NCBI GenBank assembly: GCA_025041175.1
Contig: JAKCFJ010000001.1
Span: 1,939,526 to 2,003,525 of the forward strand
Direction: 5' to 3'
DNA length: 64,000 nucleotides
Source of the DNA: Halobacteriales archaeon YIM A00010
GTDB lineage: Archaea; Halobacteriota; Halobacteria; Halobacteriales; Haloarculaceae
Below are positions 47,208 through 56,146 of the stretch, piece by piece; position 1 is the stretch's first letter, and each line of letters starts with the position of its first letter. The translations under genes and the position numbers were made by a program. The notes beneath the pieces are model-generated. The model made no database searches. It was not told the DNA's origin and was given only the letters and a program-made list of their open reading frames with translations.

Positions 47208-47304
47208 GAGAGTTCCCCCCGGACGAGACCGCCTGTCGGTCACTGCTCGTGTTCGTCCCGGAACGACCGGAGTGTATCCAATTGGATAACGGTTCCAACC
47301 AGAT

Positions 47305-47413
47305 CTGAGGTCGGCTAGGTGGATCTATCATGCACAGCTTGGCTCGAAATCTATACTGGACGTCTAAATTTCGCAAGTAGCTATGGATGACGAATCCACC
47401 TAGCCAGCTTCTG
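47305..47413. repeat. Palindromic MITE-like element, copy 3
   Basis: This 109-bp element is the best-preserved copy: left end GAGGTCGGCTAGGTGGAT, right end its inverse with about 22 of 28 matches (CGAATCCACCTAGCCAGC). The interior CGTCTAAATTTCGC is shared with copy 1. It lies downstream of the VWA gene. Confidence 0.8.
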
Positions 47414-47500
47414 AGAAACACGAAATCGTTCCGTACGTCTGCCCGGAGTGTGCGCTCACCCGGCTGTATGCGGATATCGATGGGTAAAACCGATATCCAG

Positions 47501-47950
47501 TCACTCGTTCCCGTCGCCGCTCTCGAACACGCTCGCCAACGATTGGAGATCGAACAGGTGCCATCGATCATCGATCTGCTCTGTTACTCCGTCTTCGAAG
47601 CCGGCCTTCGAGAAGAGGGCAAACTCCTCCTCGCGCGCCTCCGTCTTCCACCGCACCTCTGTCGCCTTCTCTTGGAGCTGTTCGACAAGCCCCGTTCCGA
47701 TGGGGGATGTCGTCCATTCGCACTCGCCAAAGAGCACCGACGGCGCTCGGTCGTCGAGCGCGACCAGATCAATCTCCTGCTCGCCGTACCACCAGCGACC
47801 GACGGCTCCGTACGACCCGTGTAGCCGGTCAGTGGTCGTGAGTTTCCAAAGCGCCTCCCGGCACACGTCTTCGAACGTGGCCCCAACGAACTGGTCTCGA
47901 TCGTGCTCCGCACGGAGCGCGTCGAGTTCGTCGGCTCGGTTGTAGAACAT
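47501..47950 (-). pseudogene. Internally deleted archaeal ATPase with DUF234-like C-terminus
   Basis: The predicted product has 149 residues. The first 18 or so (MFYNRADELDALRAEHDRD) match the opening of archaeal AAA ATPases. The protein then jumps to the C-terminal DUF234-type domain (FEDVCREALWKL and WWYGEQEIDLVALDD, then FGECEW), which has a nuclease-like D..E.K-like pattern. Walker A and B and all of the ATPase core, several hundred residues in relatives, are missing without breaking the frame. Loss of ATPase function is certain. Whether the remaining domain is expressed is unknown. A symmetric AT-rich site (GTAATcattATTAC, about 47959-47972) lies just upstream. Confidence 0.65.
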
Positions 47951-48122
47951 TATTATGGTAATCATTATTACGATAATGGCTTAACTGTTTGCTCCCTGGT
48001 AGCTCACGCCGCCTCGACGGAACGAACCACCGGCAAGCATGCGTGAGGAACGAGTCGGTTAAGGCGTTCTCGTGGTTTCTCACCACAATGCGAACTGCGC
48101 TAGCCGTAACGGAGGTGGGCCG

Positions 48123-48653
48123 ATGAGCGAACGAACGGACGTGAGAGCGCACACGGTTCGGCTGGAACTCGACGACGAGCCGGGCGAGCTGTTGAACGCG
48201 CTCGGTCCGATCGCCGAACACGGCGGTAATCTCCTGTCGATCTTCCACGAGCGAGGGAACCGCACACCCCGGGGTCGGATCCCCGTCGAGGTCGATGTTG
48301 AAGCGACGCCGGAACGCTTCGATCGGATCGTCGACGCGCTCCGTCAAACGGGCGTGAACGTCGTGCAAGCCGGCGCGGAGCGCTACAGCGAGGAACTAAC
48401 CGTGCTCCTCATCGGACACCTCATCGAAACGGATTTTTCAGACACGCTGTCCCGATTCGAACGTTGTTCGAGCGCCTCTGTGGCGGAGGTGTCGCTCACG
48501 GTGGCCGACGACGCGACCGACGCCTCCAGCGCCCGGATCCGCCTGGCGGCGCACGCTGGCGAAACCGACCGCGCGCTGGACACCATCCGCGAGGTGGCCA
48601 CGGAGAAGGACATCACGGTGATTTCGCCGCTCACGGGGGGTGATGCCGTATGA
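48123..48653 (+). CDS. ACT-domain amino-acid-binding protein
   Basis: This 176-residue soluble protein has an N-terminal ACT domain (VRLELDDEPGELLNALGPIAEHGGNLLSIFHER) and a second ACT-like half. It overlaps the homoserine dehydrogenase gene by 4 bases (ATGA at 48650), so it is probably the regulatory partner that senses an amino acid such as threonine; the ligand is inferred. A start at 48072 would add a cysteine-containing, unlikely N-terminus. The ATG at 48123 is preferred. Confidence 0.88.
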   Translation: MSERTDVRAHTVRLELDDEPGELLNALGPIAEHGGNLLSIFHERGNRTPRGRIPVEVDVEATPERFDRIVDALRQTGVNVVQAGAERYSEELTVLLIGHLIETDFSDTLSRFERCSSASVAEVSLTVADDATDASSARIRLAAHAGETDRALDTIREVATEKDITVISPLTGGDAV

Positions 48654-49591
48654 GGCTGGCGATCATGGGCGCGGGCGCGGTGGGAGCCTCGGTCGCGGAG
48701 CTGGCGAGCGCGTACGGCCACGAGGTAACGGCGATCGCTGATTCGAACAGCGCAGCGATCGACCCGAACGGACTCGACACCGAGGCCGCGCTCGCCACGA
48801 AGCGAGCGTCGGGGACGGTCGGAGACGACAGCCCCGAGAGCGTGCTCGAGGCGGAGTACGACGTGCTCGTCGAGGCGACCCCGACGACACTGGGCGACGC
48901 CGAGCCGGGGTACAGCCACACAGTCAGCGCGCTCGAACGCGACCGCCACGTCGTGCTGGCGAACAAGGGACCGATCGCAGAGCGCTACGACGAGGTGCGC
49001 GCACACGAACGAAACAGCGAGGGACGCGTGTCCTTCGACGCCACCGTCGGCGGCGCGATCCCCGTCCTCACGACGATCGACGACATCGGTCGATCCAACG
49101 TCACCGCCGTCCGGGGTGTTCTCAACGGCACGGCCAACTTCATCCTCTCACGGATGGCCGCCGAGTCCCTCGACTACGAGCACGTGCTCGCAGAGGCCCA
49201 GGATCTGGGCGTCGCGGAAGCTGATCCGACCTTCGATGTGGATGGGACCGACGCGGCGTTGAAATGCGTGATCCTCGCAAACGTCCTCTTCGGCGGTGGG
49301 TACGCGCTGTCCGACGCCGCTGTCGAGGGGATCCGTGAGATCCCGGGCGCCGCGCTCCAGCTCGCCGCCGAAGACGGACAAACGATCCGCCTCATTGGGG
49401 AGGTCGTCGACGAAGAGATCCGCGTCGGACCCCGACTCGTGCCAGAAACCGGGACGCTCGCCGTCTCTGGCACCCAGAACATCGTCCAGCTTCAAACCGA
49501 ACGCGCGGGCCGGCTGAACATCAGCGGCCGCGGAGCAGGGGGAGACGAGACCGCAACCGCTGTACTTGGAGACATCAACCGTTTGCTGTGA
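48650..49591 (+). CDS. hom: Homoserine dehydrogenase
   Basis: This 313-residue enzyme reduces aspartate semialdehyde to homoserine on the threonine and methionine path. The Rossmann motif GAGAVGAS is near the start. The substrate region includes VLANKGPIA, FDATVGGAIPVL, GVLNGTANFIL and the catalytic EADPTFDVDG. It lacks an ACT tail; that role is likely filled by the separate ACT protein encoded by the overlapping gene upstream. Confidence 0.94.
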   Translation: MRLAIMGAGAVGASVAELASAYGHEVTAIADSNSAAIDPNGLDTEAALATKRASGTVGDDSPESVLEAEYDVLVEATPTTLGDAEPGYSHTVSALERDRHVVLANKGPIAERYDEVRAHERNSEGRVSFDATVGGAIPVLTTIDDIGRSNVTAVRGVLNGTANFILSRMAAESLDYEHVLAEAQDLGVAEADPTFDVDGTDAALKCVILANVLFGGGYALSDAAVEGIREIPGAALQLAAEDGQTIRLIGEVVDEEIRVGPRLVPETGTLAVSGTQNIVQLQTERAGRLNISGRGAGGDETATAVLGDINRLL

Positions 49592-49695
49592 TCGTCGAAC
49601 ACAGCGACACAGGATCGAATCGACGTCGGGCGATCGTGGTATGATCTGTCAAACCGCTGTACGCGAAGGGAACGAGCGGGCTATGCTTTCGAAAT

Positions 49696-49707
49696 CGTTT
49701 TATGAGG
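49696..49707 (+). promoter_or_regulatory. TATA-like element of the EF-1A-rps10 operon
   Basis: CGTTTTATGAGG is 45-57 bases ahead of the EF-1A ATG at 49753. It would give a leader of roughly 20-25 bases. It is the only clear TATA candidate in the 49592-49752 gap. Confidence 0.45.
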
Positions 49708-49752
49708 TTCACCCGGTAGTAACCCCTACAGCGCTTTGCGCGTGAGATATCA

Positions 49753-51018
49753 ATGGCAGACAAACCGCACCAGAATCTAGCGATCATCGGTCACGTCGAC
49801 CACGGGAAGAGCACACTCGTCGGTCGGCTGTTGTTCGAGACCGGCAGCGTTCCCGAGCACGTGATCGAACAGCATCGAGAAGAAGCAGAAGAGAAGGGCA
49901 AAGGCGGCTTCGAGTTCGCCTACGTGATGGACAACCTCGCCGAGGAGCGAGAGCGTGGTGTCACCATCGACATCGCCCACCAGGAGTTCGACACGGACGA
50001 GTACTACTTCACCATCGTGGACACGCCGGGCCACCGCGACTTCGTGAAAAACATGATCACGGGCGCGAGCCAGGCCGACAACGCGGTGCTCGTCGTCGCG
50101 GCCGACGACGGCGTCCAGCCACAAACCCAAGAGCACGTCTTCCTCTCGCGGACCCTTGGCATCGGCGAACTCGTCATCGCCGTCAACAAAATGGATCTCG
50201 TCGACTACAGCGAAGACGACTACGAGGGCGTCAAGGACGAAGTGTCCCAGCTCCTCAAGCAGGTCCAGTTCAACGCCGACAACACCACGTTCATTCCGAC
50301 ATCGGCGTTCGAGGGCGACAACGTCGCGGAGCTGTCCGACAACATGCCGTGGTACGACGGACAGACGATCCTCGACGCGCTCAACGACCTGCCGGAGGTC
50401 GAGCCGCCGACGGACGCGCCGCTCCGGCTCCCGATCCAGGACGTGTACACGATCGACGGTATCGGGACGGTGCCGGTCGGGCGCGTCGAAACCGGCGTCA
50501 TCGAATCCGGTAACAACGTTTCCTTCCAGCCCAGCGACACGGGCGGGGAGGTCAAAACCGTCGAGATGCACCACGAGGAGGTGCCCAAGGCCGAACCCGG
50601 CGACAACGTCGGCTTCAACGTCCGTGGCGTCGGAACGGACGACATCCGTCGGGGCGATGTCTGTGGCCCGGCCGACGATCCCCCATCCGTCGCCGAAACC
50701 TTCCAGGCCCAGGTCGTCGTGATGCAACACCCCAGCGTGATCACCGCCGGCTACACGCCGGTGTTCCACGCCCACACGGCCCAGGTCGCCTGTACCATCG
50801 AATCGCTGGACACGAAGCTCGATCCCGCGAGCGGCGACGTCGAGGAGGAGAACCCCGACTTCATCAAAAGCGGGGACGCAGCGGTCGTCACCGTCCGCCC
50901 GCAGAAGCCGCTGTCGATCGAGCCGTCCTCGGAGATCCCCGAACTCGGGAGCTTCGCCATCCGCGACATGGGCCAGACCATCGCCGCCGGCAAGGTCCTG
51001 GGCGTCGAGGAGCGCTAA
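49753..51018 (+). CDS. tuf: Translation elongation factor 1-alpha (aEF-1A)
   Basis: This 421-residue GTPase delivers aminoacyl-tRNA to the ribosome. G1 GHVDHGKST lies near residue 14, G3 DTPGHRDF and G4 NKMD are present, and the two C-terminal beta barrels include [13 protein letters not shown] and [15 protein letters not shown]. Its length is normal. Five bases separate it from rps10, so the two form one operon. Confidence 0.97.
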   Translation: MADKPHQNLAIIGHVDHGKSTLVGRLLFETGSVPEHVIEQHREEAEEKGKGGFEFAYVMDNLAEERERGVTIDIAHQEFDTDEYYFTIVDTPGHRDFVKNMITGASQADNAVLVVAADDGVQPQTQEHVFLSRTLGIGELVIAVNKMDLVDYSEDDYEGVKDEVSQLLKQVQFNADNTTFIPTSAFEGDNVAELSDNMPWYDGQTILDALNDLPEVEPPTDAPLRLPIQDVYTIDGIGTVPVGRVETGVIESGNNVSFQPSDTGGEVKTVEMHHEEVPKAEPGDNVGFNVRGVGTDDIRRGDVCGPADDPPSVAETFQAQVVVMQHPSVITAGYTPVFHAHTAQVACTIESLDTKLDPASGDVEEENPDFIKSGDAAVVTVRPQKPLSIEPSSEIPELGSFAIRDMGQTIAAGKVLGVEER

Positions 51019-51023
51019 CATAA

Positions 51024-51332
51024 ATGCAGCAAGCACGCGTTCGGCTGGCGGGGACCAGCCCAAACGACCTCGACACCATCTGTAACGACGTCCGAGAGAT
51101 CGCCGAGAAAACCGGCGTCAGTCTCTCGGGTCCGGTGCCGCTTCCGACGAAATCACTCGGTGTGCCGTGCCGGAAATCGCCCGATGGGGAAGGCACAGCG
51201 ACGTGGGAGCACTGGGAGATGCGTGTTCACAAACGACTCATCGACATCGACGCCGACGAACGCGCGCTCCGGCAGCTGATGCGGATCCAGGTTCCCAACG
51301 ACGTCAGCATCGAGATCGTCCTCGAAGACTGA
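51024..51332 (+). CDS. rps10: Ribosomal protein S10 (uS10)
   Basis: This 102-residue small-subunit head protein has the archaeal pattern [22 protein letters not shown] and [20 protein letters not shown]. It is directly downstream of the EF-1A gene, the classic archaeal arrangement, and is followed by a tRNA-Ala gene. Confidence 0.97.
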   Translation: MQQARVRLAGTSPNDLDTICNDVREIAEKTGVSLSGPVPLPTKSLGVPCRKSPDGEGTATWEHWEMRVHKRLIDIDADERALRQLMRIQVPNDVSIEIVLED

Positions 51333-51452
51333 GCGCGAACCGAGTCGCCCACGGAACCGGGAAACGGTTGCACAGAATCGATACCACGATCTCACGCGCT
51401 CTTGCGCGTGAACGGAAACGGTTAAAGGGAGTCGGTGGCTTGGTCGTACTGA

Positions 51453-51524
51453 GGGCTCGTAGATCAGTGGCAGATCGCTTCCTTCGCAAGGAAGAGGCCC
51501 TGGGTTCAAATCCCAGCGAGTCCA
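51453..51524 (+). tRNA. tRNA-Ala (CGC)
   Basis: The gene is 72 nt and intron-less. The acceptor arms GGGCTCG and CGAGTCC pair and include the G3-U70 wobble that identifies alanine tRNAs, with discriminator A. The anticodon arm CTTCC-TTCGCAA-GGAAG gives anticodon CGC. The T-arm contains GGTTCAAATCC. No CCA is encoded. Copies of its 3' end follow downstream. Confidence 0.95.
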
Positions 51525-51732
51525 TGAGCGAACGAGTTCTACGAAGTGTGCTGGATTTGAGCCAGCGAGTCGCACGCCCGCCCAGCGAGCAGGAACGTCT
51601 CGCCCAGTTCAAATCCCAGCGAGTCTATGAGCGAACGAACTCTTTGGGAGGGAGCGACCGTCTCATGCAGTTTTACGGAGCGAACGAGAGCCAGTGAGTC
51701 GCAGCGCGAACGAAGTGAGCGACCATTCTGCC
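51504..51732 (+). repeat. Degenerate tail repeats derived from the tRNA-Ala 3' end
   Basis: The tRNA 3' end with its following bases (GTTCAAATCCCAGCGAGTC then ATGAGCGAACGA) at 51504-51540 is repeated at 51607-51643, a 103-bp spacing, with few changes. Further weaker copies of the GAGCGAACGA theme run to about 51732 (GCGAACGAAGTGAGCGAC). As at tRNA-Leu, there is no 5' half. The rest of 51525-51856 holds no gene. Confidence 0.8.
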
Positions 51733-51790
51733 CCGTTCGAATTCCAAAGTATCCTGTCGCACTAGCAGACGCGGCTGGCAAACCGACGGT

Positions 51791-51803
51791 GGGTAATATA
51801 CCC
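51791..51803. promoter_or_regulatory. Candidate symmetric operator before the YjiH-like gene
   Basis: GGGTA-ata-TACCC lies 54-66 bases before the start of the permease gene and is followed by GGTACC (51815-51820) and another TACCC. It overlaps the only TATA-like stretch (TAATATAC), so a protein bound here could block transcription. Inference only. Confidence 0.3.
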
Positions 51804-51856
51804 CCCTCCATACGGTACCATACCCCATTTGTCGATCGACGGCTCACACCTAGCGT

Positions 51857-53320
51857 ATGTTCGATGAAACAGCCTGGACGCGTGAGGGACAGGAGACACA
51901 GCGCCAGGAGACGGATCCAGAGTCGAGAACGATCGGGGAGATCGATCTAACGGAGATCCGACGCCGGCCGGTGTCGAAGTTCGTGCTGGCGTTTCTGGTG
52001 GGCGTGATCTTCTTTCTCCTGCCCGTCCCGTGGCAGGGACAGATAACCGTCCCGTTCGACATCGTGGTGAGCTGGTTCACGGGGACATTCCCGACGATCG
52101 CGGGCGCGTACGCGCTGGCGCTCATCGTTGCAGGCGGGGCTTTGACGACGCTGGCGGAGCTATCCAAACGCGGCGTGCTGTCGGTCTCGGACGATCGCGC
52201 CCAGCGGTTGGCGCTGTCGTACTGGGAGACCTCCCGCCCGTTCTGGGCGTTCCGGGTCGCTGGTGCCGTGCTCGCCCCGTTTCTGTTCTTGTCGGTCGGA
52301 CCGGAGTGGATGGTCGCCCCGGAGACGGGCGGACTCGTGTGGGGCGACCTCATTTTGAGCGTCGCGGTGATCATCCCGCTCGGTGCGGTCTTCATCAACC
52401 TCTTCGTCGAGCTTGGTGGGCTCGAATTCGTCGGCACCTTGGCGCGCCCGATCATGCGGCCGCTGTTCGGCCTGCCGGGACGTGCGGCCCTCGACAGCGT
52501 CGCCTCGTGGGTCGGCTCCTACAGCGTGGGACTGTACGTCACGCGGAACGTCTTCGATCGTGGCGAGTACTCAAAGCGGGACGTGTACGTCATCAGCACG
52601 TGTTTCGCGACGGTTTCGATCGGGTTCGTCGGCGTCGTTGCCGCCACCGTCGATCTCCTCGAGCTGTTTCCGATCATCTTCGGGGCGTATCTCGTCTGCA
52701 TCGCTGTCGCGGGCGTCATCTTGGTTCGCGTTCCGCCGCTCAGCAACGTTCCCGAGGCGTACATCGCCGAACCGAACCCCGAAACGCCGTTTCGCGGCTC
52801 ACCGGGCGAATACGCCCGGTTTGGGCTGTCGGAGGCGGTCGAAAAGGCCGAGGAGGGAGAGACCATCGTCGGGGCCTCGGTTCGGGGCTTCATCGACGGT
52901 CTCAAACTCGCCGTGCTCATTCTGGGAACCATCCTGTCGATCGGGCTGGCTGCGGTCGTGATCGCGGAGTACACGCCCACGTTCGACATCATCGCCCAAC
53001 CGCTCGTACCGGTCGTCGAGCTGCTGGGACTCCCGGACGCCGAAGTCGTCGCCCCGGCGATGATCATCGGCATCACGGAGATGTTCATCCCGGCGCTGCT
53101 CGTCGCCGAGGCCAGCGCGATGGCTCGGTTTTTCATCGCTGTGCTCTCCATCTCCCAGCTGATATTCTTCTCGGCGGTCGGTCCCATGATGATGGACATG
53201 TTCGGCGACATCCCGATCCGGTTCCGGGATCTCGTCGTGTTGTTCGTCATGCGGACGATCATCCTCGTGCCGGTTATCGCGGCGATGACCCACCTCGTGA
53301 ACGCGCTCGGACTGCTGTAA
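51857..53320 (+). CDS. YjiH-type nucleoside-recognition (Gate) domain membrane protein
   Basis: This 487-residue membrane protein has about ten to eleven transmembrane segments after a polar N-terminus of about 38 residues. The two Gate-like halves are visible: ALDSVASWVGSYSVGLYVTR in the middle and LPDAEVVAPAMIIGITEMFIPALL near the end. The family is related to nucleoside and small-molecule transporters, with no established substrate for YjiH members. It stands alone, downstream of the tRNA-Ala tail repeats. The start is the ATG at 51857. Confidence 0.85.
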   Translation: MFDETAWTREGQETQRQETDPESRTIGEIDLTEIRRRPVSKFVLAFLVGVIFFLLPVPWQGQITVPFDIVVSWFTGTFPTIAGAYALALIVAGGALTTLAELSKRGVLSVSDDRAQRLALSYWETSRPFWAFRVAGAVLAPFLFLSVGPEWMVAPETGGLVWGDLILSVAVIIPLGAVFINLFVELGGLEFVGTLARPIMRPLFGLPGRAALDSVASWVGSYSVGLYVTRNVFDRGEYSKRDVYVISTCFATVSIGFVGVVAATVDLLELFPIIFGAYLVCIAVAGVILVRVPPLSNVPEAYIAEPNPETPFRGSPGEYARFGLSEAVEKAEEGETIVGASVRGFIDGLKLAVLILGTILSIGLAAVVIAEYTPTFDIIAQPLVPVVELLGLPDAEVVAPAMIIGITEMFIPALLVAEASAMARFFIAVLSISQLIFFSAVGPMMMDMFGDIPIRFRDLVVLFVMRTIILVPVIAAMTHLVNALGLL

Positions 53321-53636
53321 AGCCCGGTGCGGGGACGCGGCTCGGCTTCCTCCATGCCGACGGCGATGGGCCGTCGTGCGGCACGTCCGACCGGCGACGT
53401 GGATCGTCCCACCGCTTCAATGTCCGGTGTTCTCCAACGTGAGGTCACTTCCGGAGGGCGTTAACAACGTCGTCGAGCAGCATCCACCGTTGTTCCCGAT
53501 TCTCATCCGATGTAGCTAATGCCTCTGTCGAGTAGGCGGTACGTATCGAGGCGTCGATGTTCACGTGATGTCACTGACTGAGGTCTAAGGCCATATTGTC
53601 GGACGCGTTCGCTTCTGTGACGAAAGAATCTATTAA
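53321..53636. other. Gene-free stretch between the YjiH-like and CPBP genes
   Basis: There are 316 bases without a credible gene. On the minus strand at 53500-53620 a short frame ending YRLLDRGISYIG resembles the tail of a haloarchaeal winged-helix protein; it may be a remnant. The last 30 bases before 53637 are AT-rich and contain TATTAATTAG. Confidence 0.35.
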
Positions 53637-54311
53637 TTAGATATACTGACTGAGGTACTGAGGAATTATGATGAACGCATAGATGTCGGTAATCGCGTGT
53701 GCGATGATACACGCGATCACGTTTCGTCGCCAGACGTAGAGTAGTGTCAGTAAGACCGCGTTCACACTGATCTGAAGTGCGCCACCTAACCCCCAGTATG
53801 GGATGTGAAAGAGGACGAAAAAGAAGACAGTGATCCCTGCTCCAAGAACAGTACTCCCGGTCAGCTCGATGATTCGTTCGATCGGGAACCCTCGATAGAG
53901 GAGTTCTTCAGTGACCGCAGCGGTGAGAGCGAGAACGAGGACGAACAGAAAAGGATACATTGCCAGTTGTTCGATGCCGCCGACTGTCGTTTCGAATCCT
54001 AGTGACTCCAACAGCGGAGTCGTAAACGGGTAACTTGCTGCACCCAACACGAACACAAGGACTGCGGCACCGACATCACCCCACCTGGGTCGGGTTATGC
54101 CGATCGATGAAAGAGGGCGCCGTTCGATTCGGACAACCATGCCGACGATTACGGCAGCGAACGCCCATTTGACGACAATGTCTCTGATAAAGAGCGCAAG
54201 TAGACTTTCATCCCCAAACCAGAGGCCTGCAACGAGTTCGACGAATGGGATTCCGGCAAGAGCGACAAGTATCGCCCCTGATGAGATGGGGAAGGTGCGG
54301 GCTTCAGCCAT
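53637..54311 (-). CDS. CPBP-family intramembrane protease, copy 1
   Basis: This 224-residue membrane protein has about seven hydrophobic segments and the three CPBP (Abi/Rce1-like) motifs: EELLYRGF, FHIPYW and a C-terminal HAITD. These supply the glutamate and histidines of the proposed active site inside the membrane. Members process prenylated proteins, peptides or signalling factors; the substrate here is unknown. It overlaps the next gene of the same family by 8 bases, so the two are co-expressed. Confidence 0.88.
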   Translation of the reverse strand: MAEARTFPISSGAILVALAGIPFVELVAGLWFGDESLLALFIRDIVVKWAFAAVIVGMVVRIERRPLSSIGITRPRWGDVGAAVLVFVLGAASYPFTTPLLESLGFETTVGGIEQLAMYPFLFVLVLALTAAVTEELLYRGFPIERIIELTGSTVLGAGITVFFFVLFHIPYWGLGGALQISVNAVLLTLLYVWRRNVIACIIAHAITDIYAFIIIPQYLSQYI

Positions 54312-54978
54312 AGACCTGCCCCATTACAGCTAGACACCAAACAAGGACGTGCGAGCCGATCACAGGGAACAAGGTCCTTCGGCGGAGGTAGACGAGAGTA
54401 AAAACCGCCGAAACGGTCGCAACCTGAACGAGGTTCCCTATCGGCCAGACGACTGCGTGGCCGACCGTAAACGTGCCCCAGGAGATCCCACCGGCAATTG
54501 CGGGACTCTCGGAATACCCGATCAACCGCTCAATCGCGTACCCCCGATAGAGCACTTCCTCAACAATTCCGGTCGTCACCGCACCTGCGAACGCGAGCTC
54601 GAGTCCAACGCCAGCAGTCATCGCAGTAGAGTCCTCCGAGACCGGAAGGCCGAGAGCTGTGACGAGTGGATCAGTACCCACAAAGACGAGAAGTGACGCT
54701 ACTGTTGTTCCGATCAAATACACGAAATCGATCTTCGTTGGTCGCCGGAATCCGAGATCGCTACTGGAGCACGCTTCGAGACCAATTGCGACTCCGATGA
54801 CAGTCACAGCGACTACCCATAGGAGAACAATCTCTCCGCTGGGCGGGAGTTCGAGACGAGTCGTCTGCTCAAGCAGAGCGAACATCGGTAGCGCACACAG
54901 TGCAATCACGAGATTCACGACTGTCGATCGGGGAATCTCTGTAACCCAACTGTCCGAGTATCTCTGCTTATAATTCAT
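54304..54978 (-). CDS. CPBP-family intramembrane protease, copy 2
   Basis: This 224-residue membrane protein has the motifs EEVLYRGY, GHAVVW and a C-terminal GSHVLVW. It is the same length as its neighbour but well diverged, so the pair is an old duplication or two related acquisitions. The third motif has lost the HxxxD form seen in copy 1, so activity is less certain. It is the first gene of the pair, transcribed leftward. Confidence 0.85.
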   Translation of the reverse strand: MNYKQRYSDSWVTEIPRSTVVNLVIALCALPMFALLEQTTRLELPPSGEIVLLWVVAVTVIGVAIGLEACSSSDLGFRRPTKIDFVYLIGTTVASLLVFVGTDPLVTALGLPVSEDSTAMTAGVGLELAFAGAVTTGIVEEVLYRGYAIERLIGYSESPAIAGGISWGTFTVGHAVVWPIGNLVQVATVSAVFTLVYLRRRTLFPVIGSHVLVWCLAVMGQVYG

Positions 54979-55157
54979 TATTCATTCCAGATATGACGTA
55001 CTGGTCGATGAGATGGCCAGAAAGCGTTTCTGAGAGCATTTCGGGCTGATCGTTCGGATCAGATTAATATCATTCTGTTGGATAGTCAAAACGAATTTTG
55101 AACGAGACGGTCTCGCAAGACCCGCCGACCATCCGAACAGTTCACTAGAGAGATGCG

Positions 55158-56003
55158 TTAGCTGAGGGTAGAACGGATATATATTTGTATCCCGACGCAG
55201 TACCAAACGACAGCAGTCAGCCACTGGAACTGGGTCTTGAGGATGTCGAAGCCGGGAATCGACGACACAGAGTGCCCACTGACGATAGCAAGCTCAGCAA
55301 ACACGTCCGGAGCTGTAATCGTCACAGTGAAACTCACGAGGAAAAGACAAACCCGTCGCCAGTGGACGCTAGTAATCCGCCAACTCAACCGGAGTGCTGT
55401 TATCGGTCCTTCGTCCCCGACGACACAGATATCGGGAGCTATCCAGAATTTATAGAACACCGGCGCGAGGATTGATCCAAACAGAAGAGTCGGCATTATC
55501 CCATCGAATATCGTGGGACTGAACAGACCAAGATCAAACACGAGGATGGAAACGACAACGATCGATACACCGAGAGTCCCTCCCAGGATCAGGAACAGGC
55601 CAATAAATGTGAGAAAGAGCGGGACAAGCCGATGAGTAGTGTATGAAACGACTTGCCGGGTGAGCGTCTGTCGGCCGGTTACCTCATTAGCGACGACCGC
55701 GCCGAAATATCCGCGGAGAAAGATAACGAGAAGGAGTGCATACACCGTGTTATGTATGATGGTGGTGACCCGAGCACCTAGCCCTATCGCTGGCGTAACC
55801 AGTGTTATAGCCGGGGTGGAAACCGTCCAAAGGAACGCCAATCCAGCAACGAGTATGAGGAGCAACGGACGCCGCTGAAACAATCGGAGGCTCCAACGGA
55901 GATCGTCAGCAGTCGATCGTCGGACGAGAGCCGGATCAACGTCACGACACCGGATACAACCACAGCCGTCATTAGCTTCTCTCCGCTTGATCGCCGTGCC
56001 CAT
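55158..56003 (-). CDS. Membrane protein with cysteine-rich N-terminus
   Basis: I do not recognise the family. The 281-residue protein starts with a soluble stretch with a tight cysteine cluster (DGCGCIRCRDVD, residues about 12-23) that could bind a metal. About six transmembrane segments follow. The region GPITALRLSWRITSVHWRRV resembles a short amphipathic loop seen in haloarchaeal DUF7544-like proteins. It is divergent from an HTH regulator gene with 143 bases between them, suggesting a shared control region. Confidence 0.65.
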   Translation of the reverse strand: MGTAIKRREANDGCGCIRCRDVDPALVRRSTADDLRWSLRLFQRRPLLLILVAGLAFLWTVSTPAITLVTPAIGLGARVTTIIHNTVYALLLVIFLRGYFGAVVANEVTGRQTLTRQVVSYTTHRLVPLFLTFIGLFLILGGTLGVSIVVVSILVFDLGLFSPTIFDGIMPTLLFGSILAPVFYKFWIAPDICVVGDEGPITALRLSWRITSVHWRRVCLFLVSFTVTITAPDVFAELAIVSGHSVSSIPGFDILKTQFQWLTAVVWYCVGIQIYIRSTLS

Positions 56004-56146
56004 CGTAGTTATACAGAATACTGGCTCTGTGTTTATTCTACTGAAACCGTGGACTACAGCGAGTAGTGTTGACTGTTCAAAATTGGTTTTTATCCAACCG
56101 AATCCATATCAGACTACCATTCAAAAGTGGTATTCAGATCGAACCG

